Source: a virus
Length of the DNA: 20,033 bases
Strand: one strand, 5' to 3'
Virus record (IMG/VR): IMGVR_UViG_3300036668_000492
Location: 1-20,033 of that record
Of the stretch, positions 6,839 to 13,953 are shown piece by piece. Below the pieces are notes generated by a model, which saw only the letters and a program-made list of their open reading frames with translations, searched no databases and was not told the DNA's origin. Each line of letters opens with the position of its first letter. Position 1 is the stretch's first letter. The translations under genes and the position numbers were made by a program.

Positions 6839-7572
6839 GGGGTAGTCCTCCAGCAACGATCTGCCCACGCGCAGAACTTGCATTCGAAATGGGTGGAATC
6901 GGTGAACGAGCGCGGTAGCAGATCGCAAGCCTCACTGGCGGTGATCACGCGTGCAGCGCGGTCCGACATGCGTTGCGCCAGTCCTGCGTCGAATGGAATC
7001 AGTTCGGCATATATCTCCATCGTGTCGGCGTTGACGGCCGTAAACAGCGCCGGATGCTCGTGCAGTTCGAGGTAGCTTTGGTACAGTGCGATCTGCGCGG
7101 CATAGATGGGTTTGGAAACCGCGAGCTTGCGTTTCTCGACGTCGCGCCAGGACTTGGCGCCGAGGCATTTGTTCTCCCAAAGTGATGGGTAGGCAAAGCC
7201 ATCGGGGCCGCTAATCAGTACGCCGTCGACGTGACCACGCAGTCGGCCACCGGCCACCGAGAAACCAAATTGCTGACCATTGGCATCTCCGGTCTTGAGG
7301 TTAAAACCGGCCATGCGCAGCCAGCGGATCACCATGTCTTCTGTCAGATGTCCGCGCTCAAAGATGCGCAGCAGTCGCCCCGAGAAACCCTTGCCATGAT
7401 CGACTGCTGCATGGACGTACTCGTATTGCAGTTGGCGCTCGCACGCCGCACCCAGACGCGAAGCACCTAGGTACTCGCGCGGCGGTGTTGCGTCCCGCTC
7501 GGCTTCCAGCTCAAGATCGAACAGTTCCTGCAGCCGGCCCGAGAGACTGGCCGACGAATTGAAATCGATCAT
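6835..7572 (-). CDS. PD-(D/E)XK nuclease of the Cas4/RecB family with likely Fe-S cluster
   Basis: A 245-residue nuclease. The catalytic residues are H76-E79 (GHLTED), D116 in GHVDGV, and E133/K135 in LWENK, followed by the RecB-family YAAQIALYQ helix at 157-165. Four cysteines, C44 in AACERQ and C231, C234 and C240 in ECKFCAWADRC, are spaced as in Cas4 and AddB, where one N-terminal and three C-terminal cysteines hold a 4Fe-4S cluster. It probably acts as an exonuclease making single-strand ends for the adjacent annealing/recombination proteins. The start at 7572 has a GGGAGA upstream and overlaps the DUF6511 stop by four bases (ATGA). Confidence 0.88.
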   Translation of the reverse strand: MIDFNSSASLSGRLQELFDLELEAERDATPPREYLGASRLGAACERQLQYEYVHAAVDHGKGFSGRLLRIFERGHLTEDMVIRWLRMAGFNLKTGDANGQQFGFSVAGGRLRGHVDGVLISGPDGFAYPSLWENKCLGAKSWRDVEKRKLAVSKPIYAAQIALYQSYLELHEHPALFTAVNADTMEIYAELIPFDAGLAQRMSDRAARVITASEACDLLPRSFTDSTHFECKFCAWADRCWRTTP

Positions 7573-8072
7573 CGTGTGGTCTCCCATGGCAAGTCATCCT
7601 CCATGTCCGCGAACGGGCTCTCCTGTGCGGGTGGAACCAACTCGCGGATGGGGTCACTGACGGGTGTCGTGCCGGGCATGCGCACCGGCGGATACTTGGT
7701 GCGTTCATGCTGCGCGGCCATCTCATCGACGTAGGCCGTGACGATGGCCTCGATCACTGACAGCGCCTCCGCTTCGGAGTAAGCCCCAAGGGGCTTGTCG
7801 AAACCGATAGCACCGGCCGCTTCACCGAAGAATTTGAGGCACATGCGCATGGCGGATTTTTCCAGCGGCGTGGCATCAACCATGGCAGCCTCCGGTGGCA
7901 ACCCGTCGTCCCGTGCGCGTGACCAGGAGCCGTACATCTTGTGAAACGCGTTCTGGCAGCGACGTGAGCAGAACACCCAGTCGATCGGGTATCGGCGCGG
8001 GTCGCCCACCTTGTGCCGATTCTCGGTGTGACCATAACCGCGCGCTTCGCGTGAGCAGACCCAACATTTCAT
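7569..8072 (-). CDS. DUF6511 zinc-ribbon phage protein
   Basis: A 167-residue protein. Residues 1-50 carry a zinc-binding motif with C3/C6 and C35/C39 around a VGDPRRYPIDWVFCSRRCQ block, which I recognise as DUF6511. Residues 80-125 form a helix-rich segment (MCLKFFGEAAGAIGF and a following Ala/Glu-rich helix). The tail is proline-rich and acidic, ending MEDDLPWETTR. That type of acidic tip is common in proteins that bind single-strand binding or replication proteins, though this is only an analogy. It sits between the putative SSB and the Cas4-like nuclease and overlaps the latter by four bases, so a role in DNA metabolism is likely. The family has no established function. Confidence 0.82.
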   Translation of the reverse strand: MKCWVCSREARGYGHTENRHKVGDPRRYPIDWVFCSRRCQNAFHKMYGSWSRARDDGLPPEAAMVDATPLEKSAMRMCLKFFGEAAGAIGFDKPLGAYSEAEALSVIEAIVTAYVDEMAAQHERTKYPPVRMPGTTPVSDPIRELVPPAQESPFADMEDDLPWETTR

Positions 8073-8084
8073 GGCGGGCTCGCA

Positions 8085-8729
8085 TTACTGTGCCCACGAT
8101 GGTTTGCCCGTCGCGGAAGGTTGTGCAGCGCGTACCGGTGCTGCAGAGGCCGGCGCGGCATGTGCCGGCGGTGCCGCGTGACCAGCGCCAGGAGCCGCCT
8201 TGGGGACGCCGCCCATAAGCGCCGCGTAGTCCTTGTGATCCGGCTCAATGGCCAGTTTCACGACGTTGCGGTCTTCGCCCTTGGCATCTTTCTCCACATC
8301 CACGCGGGCGATGAATTCGATGCCGTCCAGATCCGCGAAGCTGTTGATCCGACGCGCAGCTGCCGCCTGCGGCGTGTTGTCCTGCGGATGGACATTGCGT
8401 GAGCTGTTGAGCGCGGCGCGGATGAAACTGCGGCCCATCTGCCCCCATGTCGGCCCCTTCTTGGAATGCAGGCCGACGTTGGACCACATCTTGCGTTTGA
8501 CGAACGGCCCGCCAGTGACAACGAATTCGCAGGCTAGGTACACCGCACCGGTGTCGAAGGACTCGGTGGCGTAACCACCGGTCCAGCCCTGGCTGGGGTC
8601 GTCATGGCCACCGGGTTTGATGGTCATGCGCAGTGGCACGATGGCGCCCTTGGGGATCAGGTCGAATGCACCTTGCTGGGCTTCGGCGTCGTTGAAATCG
8701 TTCCAGTTGCTGGAGGTATTGGTGTTCAT
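8085..8729 (-). CDS. Putative phage single-stranded DNA-binding protein (DUF669-like)
   Basis: A 214-residue protein. The start at 8729 follows an AAAGGAAA ribosome binding site. Residues 10-130 have the DUF669-like layout: a WNDFNDAEA opening, FDLIPKGAIVPLRMTIKPGG, an aromatic GYAT segment, a YLACEFVV strand and a MGRSFIRAALNS helix. This is a beta-rich domain thought to act as a phage SSB. Residues 160-205 form an Ala/Pro-rich disordered linker, and the extreme end is GKPSWAQ. This matches SSB design (OB-like core, flexible tail), but the tail lacks the acidic DDDIPF-type tip of bacterial SSB. It lies 10 bases after the Sak4-like ATPase gene, its likely functional partner in single-strand annealing. 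Confidence 0.65.
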   Translation of the reverse strand: MNTNTSSNWNDFNDAEAQQGAFDLIPKGAIVPLRMTIKPGGHDDPSQGWTGGYATESFDTGAVYLACEFVVTGGPFVKRKMWSNVGLHSKKGPTWGQMGRSFIRAALNSSRNVHPQDNTPQAAAARRINSFADLDGIEFIARVDVEKDAKGEDRNVVKLAIEPDHKDYAALMGGVPKAAPGAGHAAPPAHAAPASAAPVRAAQPSATGKPSWAQ

Positions 8730-8739
8730 GCGGTTTCCT

Positions 8740-9561
8740 TTACATTGATGGGTTCTGTGCCGGCGTGTCCTGGCCCAGGCACTTGGCGATGAGTTTTCCG
8801 AGATGGGGTTCCTCGATGGCTTCCAGCCGGCCGCTGCGATCCTTGGCCGGGAAGCCAAACGGGTTGTCGGCGCGGGTGACAAAACCCCGGTAACTGCTGC
8901 CGTCGTCGGCTTTCAGGACCGAGAGCACGACAACCTCGTCCAGCACGCCGGGCAACTCCAGCGCGGTCTTGCTGCCTTCGAGTTGTAACTGGTAGTAGCG
9001 GCGGTTGAAGTCGTCGGTTTTTTCTTCCAGGATGGCGACGTAGATCACGTGCTTGTCGCGCACGTGCTGCAGGTGGGTAAGTGCTGTGATCATTTCCTGG
9101 CCCAACAGGCCATAGGCACCCCGGTTGTCGGGCTTGCCGGTTTTCTCACTCAAGGCCTGCGGCTGGGTCTTGCACCAGGCAAAGCACAGTCGCGAGAGCA
9201 CGGTCAGGCTGTCGACGAAGTAGGTGTCGTATTTGGCCAGTTGCGCCGGATTGCCAAACTTGGTGCAGACGTGCTCGAAGTGCGCTTGCGAGAAAGCCTG
9301 GTCGGCGCTCGCTGTCGGCATGGGACCGGCCAGGAATACAACCAGATCGCGGAATTCGGGCCAGGTGCGCGGTCGCACCGTGTCGCCAGGCCAGTCGCGC
9401 ACCGACAGGTCCCCGGCTTCCAGATCCACAAACAGGGTGGTTTCCGGCGGCAGCGTTTTGAGCTGAGAGGTTTTACCCACGCCCGGGACACCGACCAGTC
9501 CAACTTTGGCGCTGTGACGTTCCTTGAGCCGTTCTTCGGCAGAGATGATTGGGAGTGCCAT
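8740..9561 (-). CDS. AAA/RecA-like ATPase of the Sak4 type (phage recombination)
   Basis: A 273-residue P-loop protein. Walker A is GVPGVGKTS at about 24-32, followed by a TTLFVDLEAGDLSV strand (motif with D46/E48). A Walker B-like strand KYDTYFVDSLTVLS is at about 110-123. A later strand HVIYVAILEEK contributes sensor-like residues. The layout matches phage nucleotide-binding proteins (AAA_24), which include Sak4-type single-strand annealing ATPases. It probably works with the SSB-like protein encoded just downstream and with the Cas4-like nuclease to repair or recombine phage DNA. The start ATG at 9561 overlaps the upstream BRO stop codon by one base (TAATG), implying coupling. Confidence 0.82.
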   Translation of the reverse strand: MALPIISAEERLKERHSAKVGLVGVPGVGKTSQLKTLPPETTLFVDLEAGDLSVRDWPGDTVRPRTWPEFRDLVVFLAGPMPTASADQAFSQAHFEHVCTKFGNPAQLAKYDTYFVDSLTVLSRLCFAWCKTQPQALSEKTGKPDNRGAYGLLGQEMITALTHLQHVRDKHVIYVAILEEKTDDFNRRYYQLQLEGSKTALELPGVLDEVVVLSVLKADDGSSYRGFVTRADNPFGFPAKDRSGRLEAIEEPHLGKLIAKCLGQDTPAQNPSM

Positions 9562-10310
9562 TACGCCACCTCGCGAATCTGTTCGGTCACGGACGGATTC
9601 CAGAGGATCTGGTAACCCGAGTGTCCGTTACGCGAGAACGGCAGGGCCTCGGCCCATTGCTGGCCGGCGTCAGTCAGCTCCCATTCGTCACGATCGTTCT
9701 TGAACTGAAAGCCCAGGGACTGCAGACGCGTGTTGACCGCTCGGGCCGACATGCCCACACGCTCACCTATCTGTGTGGGGTTCAGACTGCAGATCGGTTC
9801 ATTGGCCGCCGGAAGCACCTTGCGCAGGGACTCAACCGCCAGTCCGGTGTTCTCATGGATCACTGTCAGAGTGGCCGCCATGGCGATGCCGGGTTTCACG
9901 CCGGGCACGCGGGCGATCGCTTCGCCAATGGACAGGATGGCGTTGACGCGATCCTGTGTCGGCATAGGCAGGGCCGCGACTGACACTGCTGACGCATACG
10001 ACCCCGTCGTGCGGATTGATGGCAACACGTCGTGGGTGATCCAGCGCTTGAAGCGTTTGGCCTCGGGCTTGCGGCTGCCCAGCACCAGGTTGTACAGGCC
10101 GGACTCGTTGACCGCCGTCATGTCCTGCGGGCCGCCAGGGGTGTGAATTGAACTCACACCCTTTTCGTCGTCGTCCAGGCGCTCAAGCGCTTTGCGGTCC
10201 AGACTCAGCGTAGACAACACGTCGGCTGCGACAAACATGGGCTCGCCGTTCTCGCCGACGCAGACGCGCACGTTGTGGGATTCAAAGTTGAAAGCGACGA
10301 GTTGGTTCAT
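9561..10310 (-). CDS. BRO-N domain phage antirepressor-like protein
   Basis: A 249-residue protein. Residues 5-108 form a BRO-N (prophage antirepressor) domain: FNFESHNVRVCVGENGEPMFVAADV, then a DDDEKGVSSIHTPGG turn, then NESGLYNLVLGSRKPEAKRFKRWI and DVLPSIRTTGSY. These are strong family hallmarks. The C-terminal part (about 165-235) contains SLNPTQIGERVGMSARAVNTRLQSLGF, an HTH-like unit, so the protein probably binds DNA at both ends. BRO proteins regulate phage lysis-lysogeny or early genes. It starts with an ATG overlapping the upstream gene's stop by four bases and follows a GAGGTGACG stretch. Confidence 0.88.
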   Translation of the reverse strand: MNQLVAFNFESHNVRVCVGENGEPMFVAADVLSTLSLDRKALERLDDDEKGVSSIHTPGGPQDMTAVNESGLYNLVLGSRKPEAKRFKRWITHDVLPSIRTTGSYASAVSVAALPMPTQDRVNAILSIGEAIARVPGVKPGIAMAATLTVIHENTGLAVESLRKVLPAANEPICSLNPTQIGERVGMSARAVNTRLQSLGFQFKNDRDEWELTDAGQQWAEALPFSRNGHSGYQILWNPSVTEQIREVA

Positions 10311-10597
10311 TTCGTCACCTCTGCCGCCACGGTGCCAAGCGTGTCCGAACCCAGACAGCCATGGTCACGTGCGAGGGTATACAGGCCGTCCAGCGCATTG
10401 CGGCGGCGATGAATCGCACTTCCCTCGGCGTTCAGGGTCTGGATCGCGAATGCCACTTCGTCCAGGGTTGCTTCGAACAATGGCTTTTCAACGGGGTTGC
10501 CATAGCGATCCTGGTAGCGCAGCGTCGTGGTTAGATGCTCACCGGCGAAGGGGCCGAGCTTGGTTTGCAGCGATTGATGCAGGGTTGGGGTTTTCAT
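10307..10597 (-). CDS. Hypothetical phage protein (96 aa)
   Basis: A 96-residue protein with an AGGAGAA ribosome binding site eight bases before the ATG at 10597. It reads as a compact alpha/beta protein: an N-terminal helix (TLHQSLQTKLGPFAG), a strand with TTTLRYQDRYGNPVEKPLF, and two helices (DEVAFAIQTLNAEGSAIHRRR and LDGLYTLARDHGC). No catalytic or metal-binding motif is visible. Its stop overlaps the BRO start and its start overlaps the upstream stop, each by four bases, so it is firmly part of the operon. I do not recognise the family. Confidence 0.7.
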   Translation of the reverse strand: MKTPTLHQSLQTKLGPFAGEHLTTTLRYQDRYGNPVEKPLFEATLDEVAFAIQTLNAEGSAIHRRRNALDGLYTLARDHGCLGSDTLGTVAAEVTK

Positions 10598-11097
10598 TCG
10601 TGGTTCTCCTGTACGAGGGCGAGGCGGTAGCTGGCCTTGCCGGGTTTGACGGTGCGGGCTTTGGCGAACGTTTCCTTGAGGGACGAAGGCCAGGCGTTGA
10701 AGCGAGATTCGGAAACCGAGTAGTCGGTGTCGATGTAGTCACCGACCTTGTCGCCAGCGACAGCGATGCGTTGAGCGATCTCGGCCAGTTGGGTTTGATC
10801 CCAGGACACCCGCTTGGGCACATCAACCGTGATGCGCAGCGGGCCATCGGAAATGTGGCAGACACCGAAATCACGACCGTTGGCCTGGCGGGCAGCCGAT
10901 GCCTGTTCGGCATAGCGCTGGTCGAGGGCTGCGCTGAGGCGTTCCAGAACACCCTTGATGGCCGACTGCAGCGTGAGCAGGTTGATGTGTGCTTCCTGCA
11001 ACTGCGCAGGCGGCAGCGCGGCAATCTGGGCAACGCTCATGTCAGCTAGGGGTGCGGCGTGATCGAACGCGACGCTGGTGAGAAGGGAGTCGTTCAT
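10594..11097 (-). CDS. Hypothetical phage protein (167 aa)
   Basis: A 167-residue protein beginning MNDSLLTSVAFDHAAPLADM, with a GGAGGT ribosome binding site seven bases before the ATG at 11097. Residues 18-70 form a long Ala/Gln/Leu-rich helix pair likely to be coiled coil (IAALPPAQLQEAHINLLTLQ and following). Residues 78-95 form a beta hairpin (VCHISDGPLRITVDVPKRV), and the rest is helical and basic, including SWDQTQLAEIAQRIAVAGDKV. The sequence is of the kind often seen beside phage HTH genes at the head of replication operons. I cannot assign a function. It overlaps both neighbours by four bases. Confidence 0.72.
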   Translation of the reverse strand: MNDSLLTSVAFDHAAPLADMSVAQIAALPPAQLQEAHINLLTLQSAIKGVLERLSAALDQRYAEQASAARQANGRDFGVCHISDGPLRITVDVPKRVSWDQTQLAEIAQRIAVAGDKVGDYIDTDYSVSESRFNAWPSSLKETFAKARTVKPGKASYRLALVQENHE

Positions 11098-11378
11098 GCG
11101 CGACCTCCGTCTTTTGCTACCCGCTCGGACGTCGAGATGTGCAAGGCGCAGCGTTCGTACTCGGTGATCGCCTCCAGCGGATAGGTCACCCGCTTGGAGA
11201 GCTTCAGATACTTCGGGCCACGGCCCTCGGTACGCCAACGTTGCAGCGTCTTGGGACTGACGCCCCAGCGCTGAGCCAGCTCGGTTTCGGAAAGTACGCG
11301 CCGCTCGTGCGGTGCCGCCGGTGCAGGCATCGCCGTGAGGGCAGATGCACTGCGATTTGCTGTTGTCGATTGCAGCAT
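11094..11378 (-). CDS. Helix-turn-helix protein (AlpA/excisionase-like), first gene of the replication operon
   Basis: A 94-residue protein. The start at 11378 is preferred because GAAAGGGG precedes it at correct spacing; a TTG five codons earlier lies inside that site. Residues 28-75 (RRVLSETELAQRWGVSPKT, a LQRWRTEGRGPKYLKLSKRV wing, and a YPLEAITEYER helix) are a clear HTH_17 domain as in AlpA and phage excisionases. The first 25 residues are Ala/Thr/Ser-rich and probably unstructured. Being first in the operon and adjacent to the repeat-rich intergenic region, it may regulate this operon or act as a directionality factor. Its stop overlaps the next start by four bases. Confidence 0.8.
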   Translation of the reverse strand: MLQSTTANRSASALTAMPAPAAPHERRVLSETELAQRWGVSPKTLQRWRTEGRGPKYLKLSKRVTYPLEAITEYERCALHISTSERVAKDGGRA

Positions 11379-11617
11379 TGGTACCCCTTTCAATTAGGTT
11401 GGGAACAACGCTTGCAGTGTCGAAAACGGGTGGCGAACTGTTAATGGACTGACTGGCGAACTGCCCTGAAACTTTCAGTTCGCCAATGGCAATCACGGCT
11501 TGCATACAAGTGCTAAATTGGCACCAATGAGCCGAACAAATGGCGCAGTTGTCCGTGAAAGTGGCGCTGTTTGTAAAACTGCGCCATAATGGCGCTACTT
11601 ACAGCGGAAACAGCGCC
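11379..11617. promoter_or_regulatory. Divergent control region between the replication operon and the Fic gene
   Basis: A gap of 239 bases between two divergent genes. It carries eight related 10-mers starting TGGCG (or their complement), listed in a separate entry, and a -10-like CATAAT at 11585-11590 for the plus strand that is flanked on both sides by repeats. I find no convincing -35 for either direction, so the promoters are not resolved. The replication operon must start somewhere in this gap or within the Fic gene. Confidence 0.6.
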
Positions 11618-11618
11618 A
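11431..11618. repeat. Array of eight TGGCG-type 10-mers (putative operators)
   Basis: TGGCGAACTG occurs at 11431-11440 and 11454-11463, and its exact complement CAGTTCGCCA at 11476-11485. TGGCGCAGTT at 11541-11550 has its exact complement at 11577-11586. TGGCGCTGTT at 11562-11571 has its exact complement AACAGCGCCA at 11609-11618, which overlaps the first base of the Fic start codon. A further TGGCGCTACT is at 11590-11599. Copies come in direct and inverted orientation with spacings of about 13 to 23 bases inside two clusters. The pattern fits repeated binding sites for a dimeric HTH protein, most simply the N-terminal domain of the Fic protein itself. Confidence 0.7.
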
Positions 11619-12961
11619 TGGTCAATGAACAGCAGATTTTGAATACCATCACCACAGCAAACGCTGGAGTGACGTTGGCCGAGTTATTGGCACAGCATCC
11701 GGTACTGGCCCGCCGCACCGCCCAACGCTGGATCAGTCAATGGATTGCCCAAGGGTGTCTGCGCGCGCAGGGCGAAGGCCGGGCGCGGCGTTACTTTGCC
11801 CAAGCCGATTTACAAGAAGATGCGCTTCCATCGTGGGCCGCCGCTTTGCCTCTTTCGCCCGACAGCAAAGACATCCTGGCCTATGTCGAACAACCCTTGT
11901 CAGGGCGCAAGCCGGTGGGGTATCAGCAGGAATTTTTGCAAAGCTATCAGCCAGGTATCACCTGGTACCTGCCACTGACACTACGTCGGCAACTGCATAA
12001 GATGGGTCAAACCGTGAAGGCCAGCGAGCCTGCCGGCACCTACAGCCGCGATATCTTGAGCCGATTGTTGATCGACCTGTCATGGGCATCGAGCCACCTA
12101 GAGGGCAATACCTACTCCCGGCTGGATACGCGCGAATTGATTGAGCGCGGCAAAGCAGCGCAGGGGAAAGGCGCTATTGAAACGCAGATGATCTTGAACC
12201 ATAAGTCGGCCATTGAGCTGCTGGTAGAGAACATCGCTGTCGTTGGCTTTGACCGCTTTACGCTCATGAATCTGCACAGCGCCTTAGCAGAAAACTTGCT
12301 GCCCAATCCAGCCGATGAAGGCCGCATCCGCCAGCATGCCGTAGACATTGGACTGAGTGTTTTTCGGCCACTGTCTGTACCGGCTCAGATTGAAGCCGCC
12401 TTTGATTTGATGCTGAATAAAGTCAATCAGATCACAGACCCGTTTGAGCAATCCTTTTTCATGATGGTGCACCTGCCGTATTTGCAGCCATTTGCCGACA
12501 TCAACAAACGGACCTCACGCCTGGCAGCCAATTTGCCCTTGTTTCGTGCCAACTTGTGTCCTTTGACTTTTCTGGACGTGCCTGAGCCAGCCTATGCACG
12601 AGCCGTACTTGGGGTATATGAAATGACCCGGGTAGAGTTGCTGCGCGATCTGTTCGTTTGGGCTTACGAGAGATCGACGCAGGAGTATCTGGCCATCAAG
12701 CAAGATCTGGCAGAACCTGACCCACTGCGGTTGGCGTGGCGCGATATCATCAAGCAGACCATCCGTGAAGTCGTCATGCATCCGGATCAGGACGCCATGA
12801 CCTTGATCATTGCAGCCGTGGACTCCGGTATCCCGCAAGGCGATCAAACGGATGTGCGTGCGCTAATTGCAGACGAGCTGCGGCGGTTGCATGAGGGCGT
12901 ACTGGCGCGCTACGGGTTGCGCCCCTCGGAATTTACCCGCTGGAAGTCGCACCAAAACTGA
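11618..12961 (+). CDS. Fic domain protein with N-terminal HTH and degenerate Fic motif
   Basis: A 447-residue protein. Residues 1-62 form a winged-helix-like DNA-binding domain (HPVLARRTAQRWISQWIAQG, then a GEGRARRYF wing). Residues 158-163 read SSHLEG, matching the (S/T)xxxE(G/N) inhibitory helix of self-inhibited Fic proteins. The Fic core motif is at 290-301, reading QPFADINKRTSR where the canonical form is HPFxDGNGRxxR. The NKR part resembles Doc, but the catalytic histidine is glutamine (CAG). Fic proteins transfer AMP or other groups to target proteins; here that activity may be lost or altered. The start at 11618 follows a weak GGAAA and lies inside a repeat; an in-frame ATG at 11540 would put most repeats in coding sequence. 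Its 3' end faces the next gene with 23 bases between. Confidence 0.88.
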   Translation: MVNEQQILNTITTANAGVTLAELLAQHPVLARRTAQRWISQWIAQGCLRAQGEGRARRYFAQADLQEDALPSWAAALPLSPDSKDILAYVEQPLSGRKPVGYQQEFLQSYQPGITWYLPLTLRRQLHKMGQTVKASEPAGTYSRDILSRLLIDLSWASSHLEGNTYSRLDTRELIERGKAAQGKGAIETQMILNHKSAIELLVENIAVVGFDRFTLMNLHSALAENLLPNPADEGRIRQHAVDIGLSVFRPLSVPAQIEAAFDLMLNKVNQITDPFEQSFFMMVHLPYLQPFADINKRTSRLAANLPLFRANLCPLTFLDVPEPAYARAVLGVYEMTRVELLRDLFVWAYERSTQEYLAIKQDLAEPDPLRLAWRDIIKQTIREVVMHPDQDAMTLIIAAVDSGIPQGDQTDVRALIADELRRLHEGVLARYGLRPSEFTRWKSHQN

Positions 12962-12984
12962 AACCATCTGCCGTAAAGCTTAGG

Positions 12985-13953
12985 TTATTTTTGGTGCAAG
13001 CCAACTGATGCGCACGGCATGACATAAGTTCCGGCGCGCCGGTTGGTTTTTACCAAGGCTTTGTATGCGCGCAGAGGGGCCTCATACTTCGGGTTCCCCT
13101 TATTTTTCGTTTTCACCTTGAAGACGTCGATGGGCTTGTCACTCGATAGCCCGGCACGCGACATGACAGCGTGGGCTTCCTGCTCCTGCCCGCCGAAATG
13201 CCACAACGCGCTGAATACGGCGGCGTGCGCATCGGACAATGCGATCGGTCCATGTTGATCGCCAGGCAGGTGAACCCAACGAAAGTCCGCCGAGAACGAA
13301 CCGTTGACCGCTTCGGTTGTGTCCAACGCAACATCATCGACAGAAGCCCCAGGAGCCACAAAGCTGAGATTGCCACCATACAGCGTGAATCGCTCCTCCA
13401 GCGGGAGCCAGGTCGCAAGGCCGGCGACAGGATCGTGATCGATGTCCCGAAGTGGTTTCGGTGTGATCAACCAGGGAAGTGACATGCCTCTCGTTCGCCC
13501 GATCAGGGACCGCTGCTGTAACACCTGATCCAGAGTCCGCGCAAGGACGACGGGACTGCGCTGATATGCCCCTAAGCGCCACATGTCGCTGACAACCGCA
13601 ACCGGCCCCTGTTGTGCAGGGATGTCGAGAGCGCCACGCAGCTTGCGGATCAGCCAGTCGGCATCCAGCATCCAGGCGCGCGTGTCCGACTTGTCGATGG
13701 ATACCGGCCCACAGTCCTGGCAGTTGCACAGGAGGCCGGTGCTGGCCTGAACCACCGAACCACGCTGTAACTGGCAATAGGGACACAGGATAAAGCGCAC
13801 GTCGAACTTGGCCGGTTTGACGGCCTTGAGCTCCACCAGCAGCGCCAGCGCGTCTCTTTCAGCGTCCGACAGTGCCGACTCTATGGTTGGCCCGTCGCGC
13901 CCGAAGAAGCTGCACGCCAGCGCCCATGCCGACGCATTGCCACTGGCCATCAT
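12985..13953 (-). CDS. Unknown protein with a zinc-ribbon motif (322 aa), second gene of a two-gene module
   Basis: A 322-residue protein I do not recognise. Residues 53-82 hold a zinc ribbon: CPYC near 57-60, then CNCQDCG about 17 residues later. Residues 90-140 are helical with a WLIRKLRGALDIP segment. Residues 140-215 include a LITPKPLRDIDHDPVAGLATWLPLEERF stretch. The C-terminal third contains SDAHAAVFSALWHFGGQEQEAHAVM, then a Lys-rich loop (FKVKTKNKGNPKYEAPLRAYKALVKTNRRAGTY) that could touch nucleic acid. No nuclease or ATPase motif is seen. It begins at an ATG overlapping the 411-aa gene stop by four bases, with no clear ribosome site, so translation is probably coupled. Confidence 0.75.
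   Translation of the reverse strand: MMASGNASAWALACSFFGRDGPTIESALSDAERDALALLVELKAVKPAKFDVRFILCPYCQLQRGSVVQASTGLLCNCQDCGPVSIDKSDTRAWMLDADWLIRKLRGALDIPAQQGPVAVVSDMWRLGAYQRSPVVLARTLDQVLQQRSLIGRTRGMSLPWLITPKPLRDIDHDPVAGLATWLPLEERFTLYGGNLSFVAPGASVDDVALDTTEAVNGSFSADFRWVHLPGDQHGPIALSDAHAAVFSALWHFGGQEQEAHAVMSRAGLSSDKPIDVFKVKTKNKGNPKYEAPLRAYKALVKTNRRAGTYVMPCASVGLHQK

Noticed and set aside
5455-7075. Long plus-strand open frames (293 and 311 codons) opposite the primase-helicase and nuclease
   Set aside because: They are antisense to genes with clear catalytic motifs and good ribosome sites; their composition is typical of GC-rich shadow frames.
11454-11485. Inverted TGGCGAACTG/CAGTTCGCCA pair as a terminator
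   Set aside because: The 12-base loop is large, no T tract follows, and a third copy of the same 10-mer lies nearby, so an operator is more likely.
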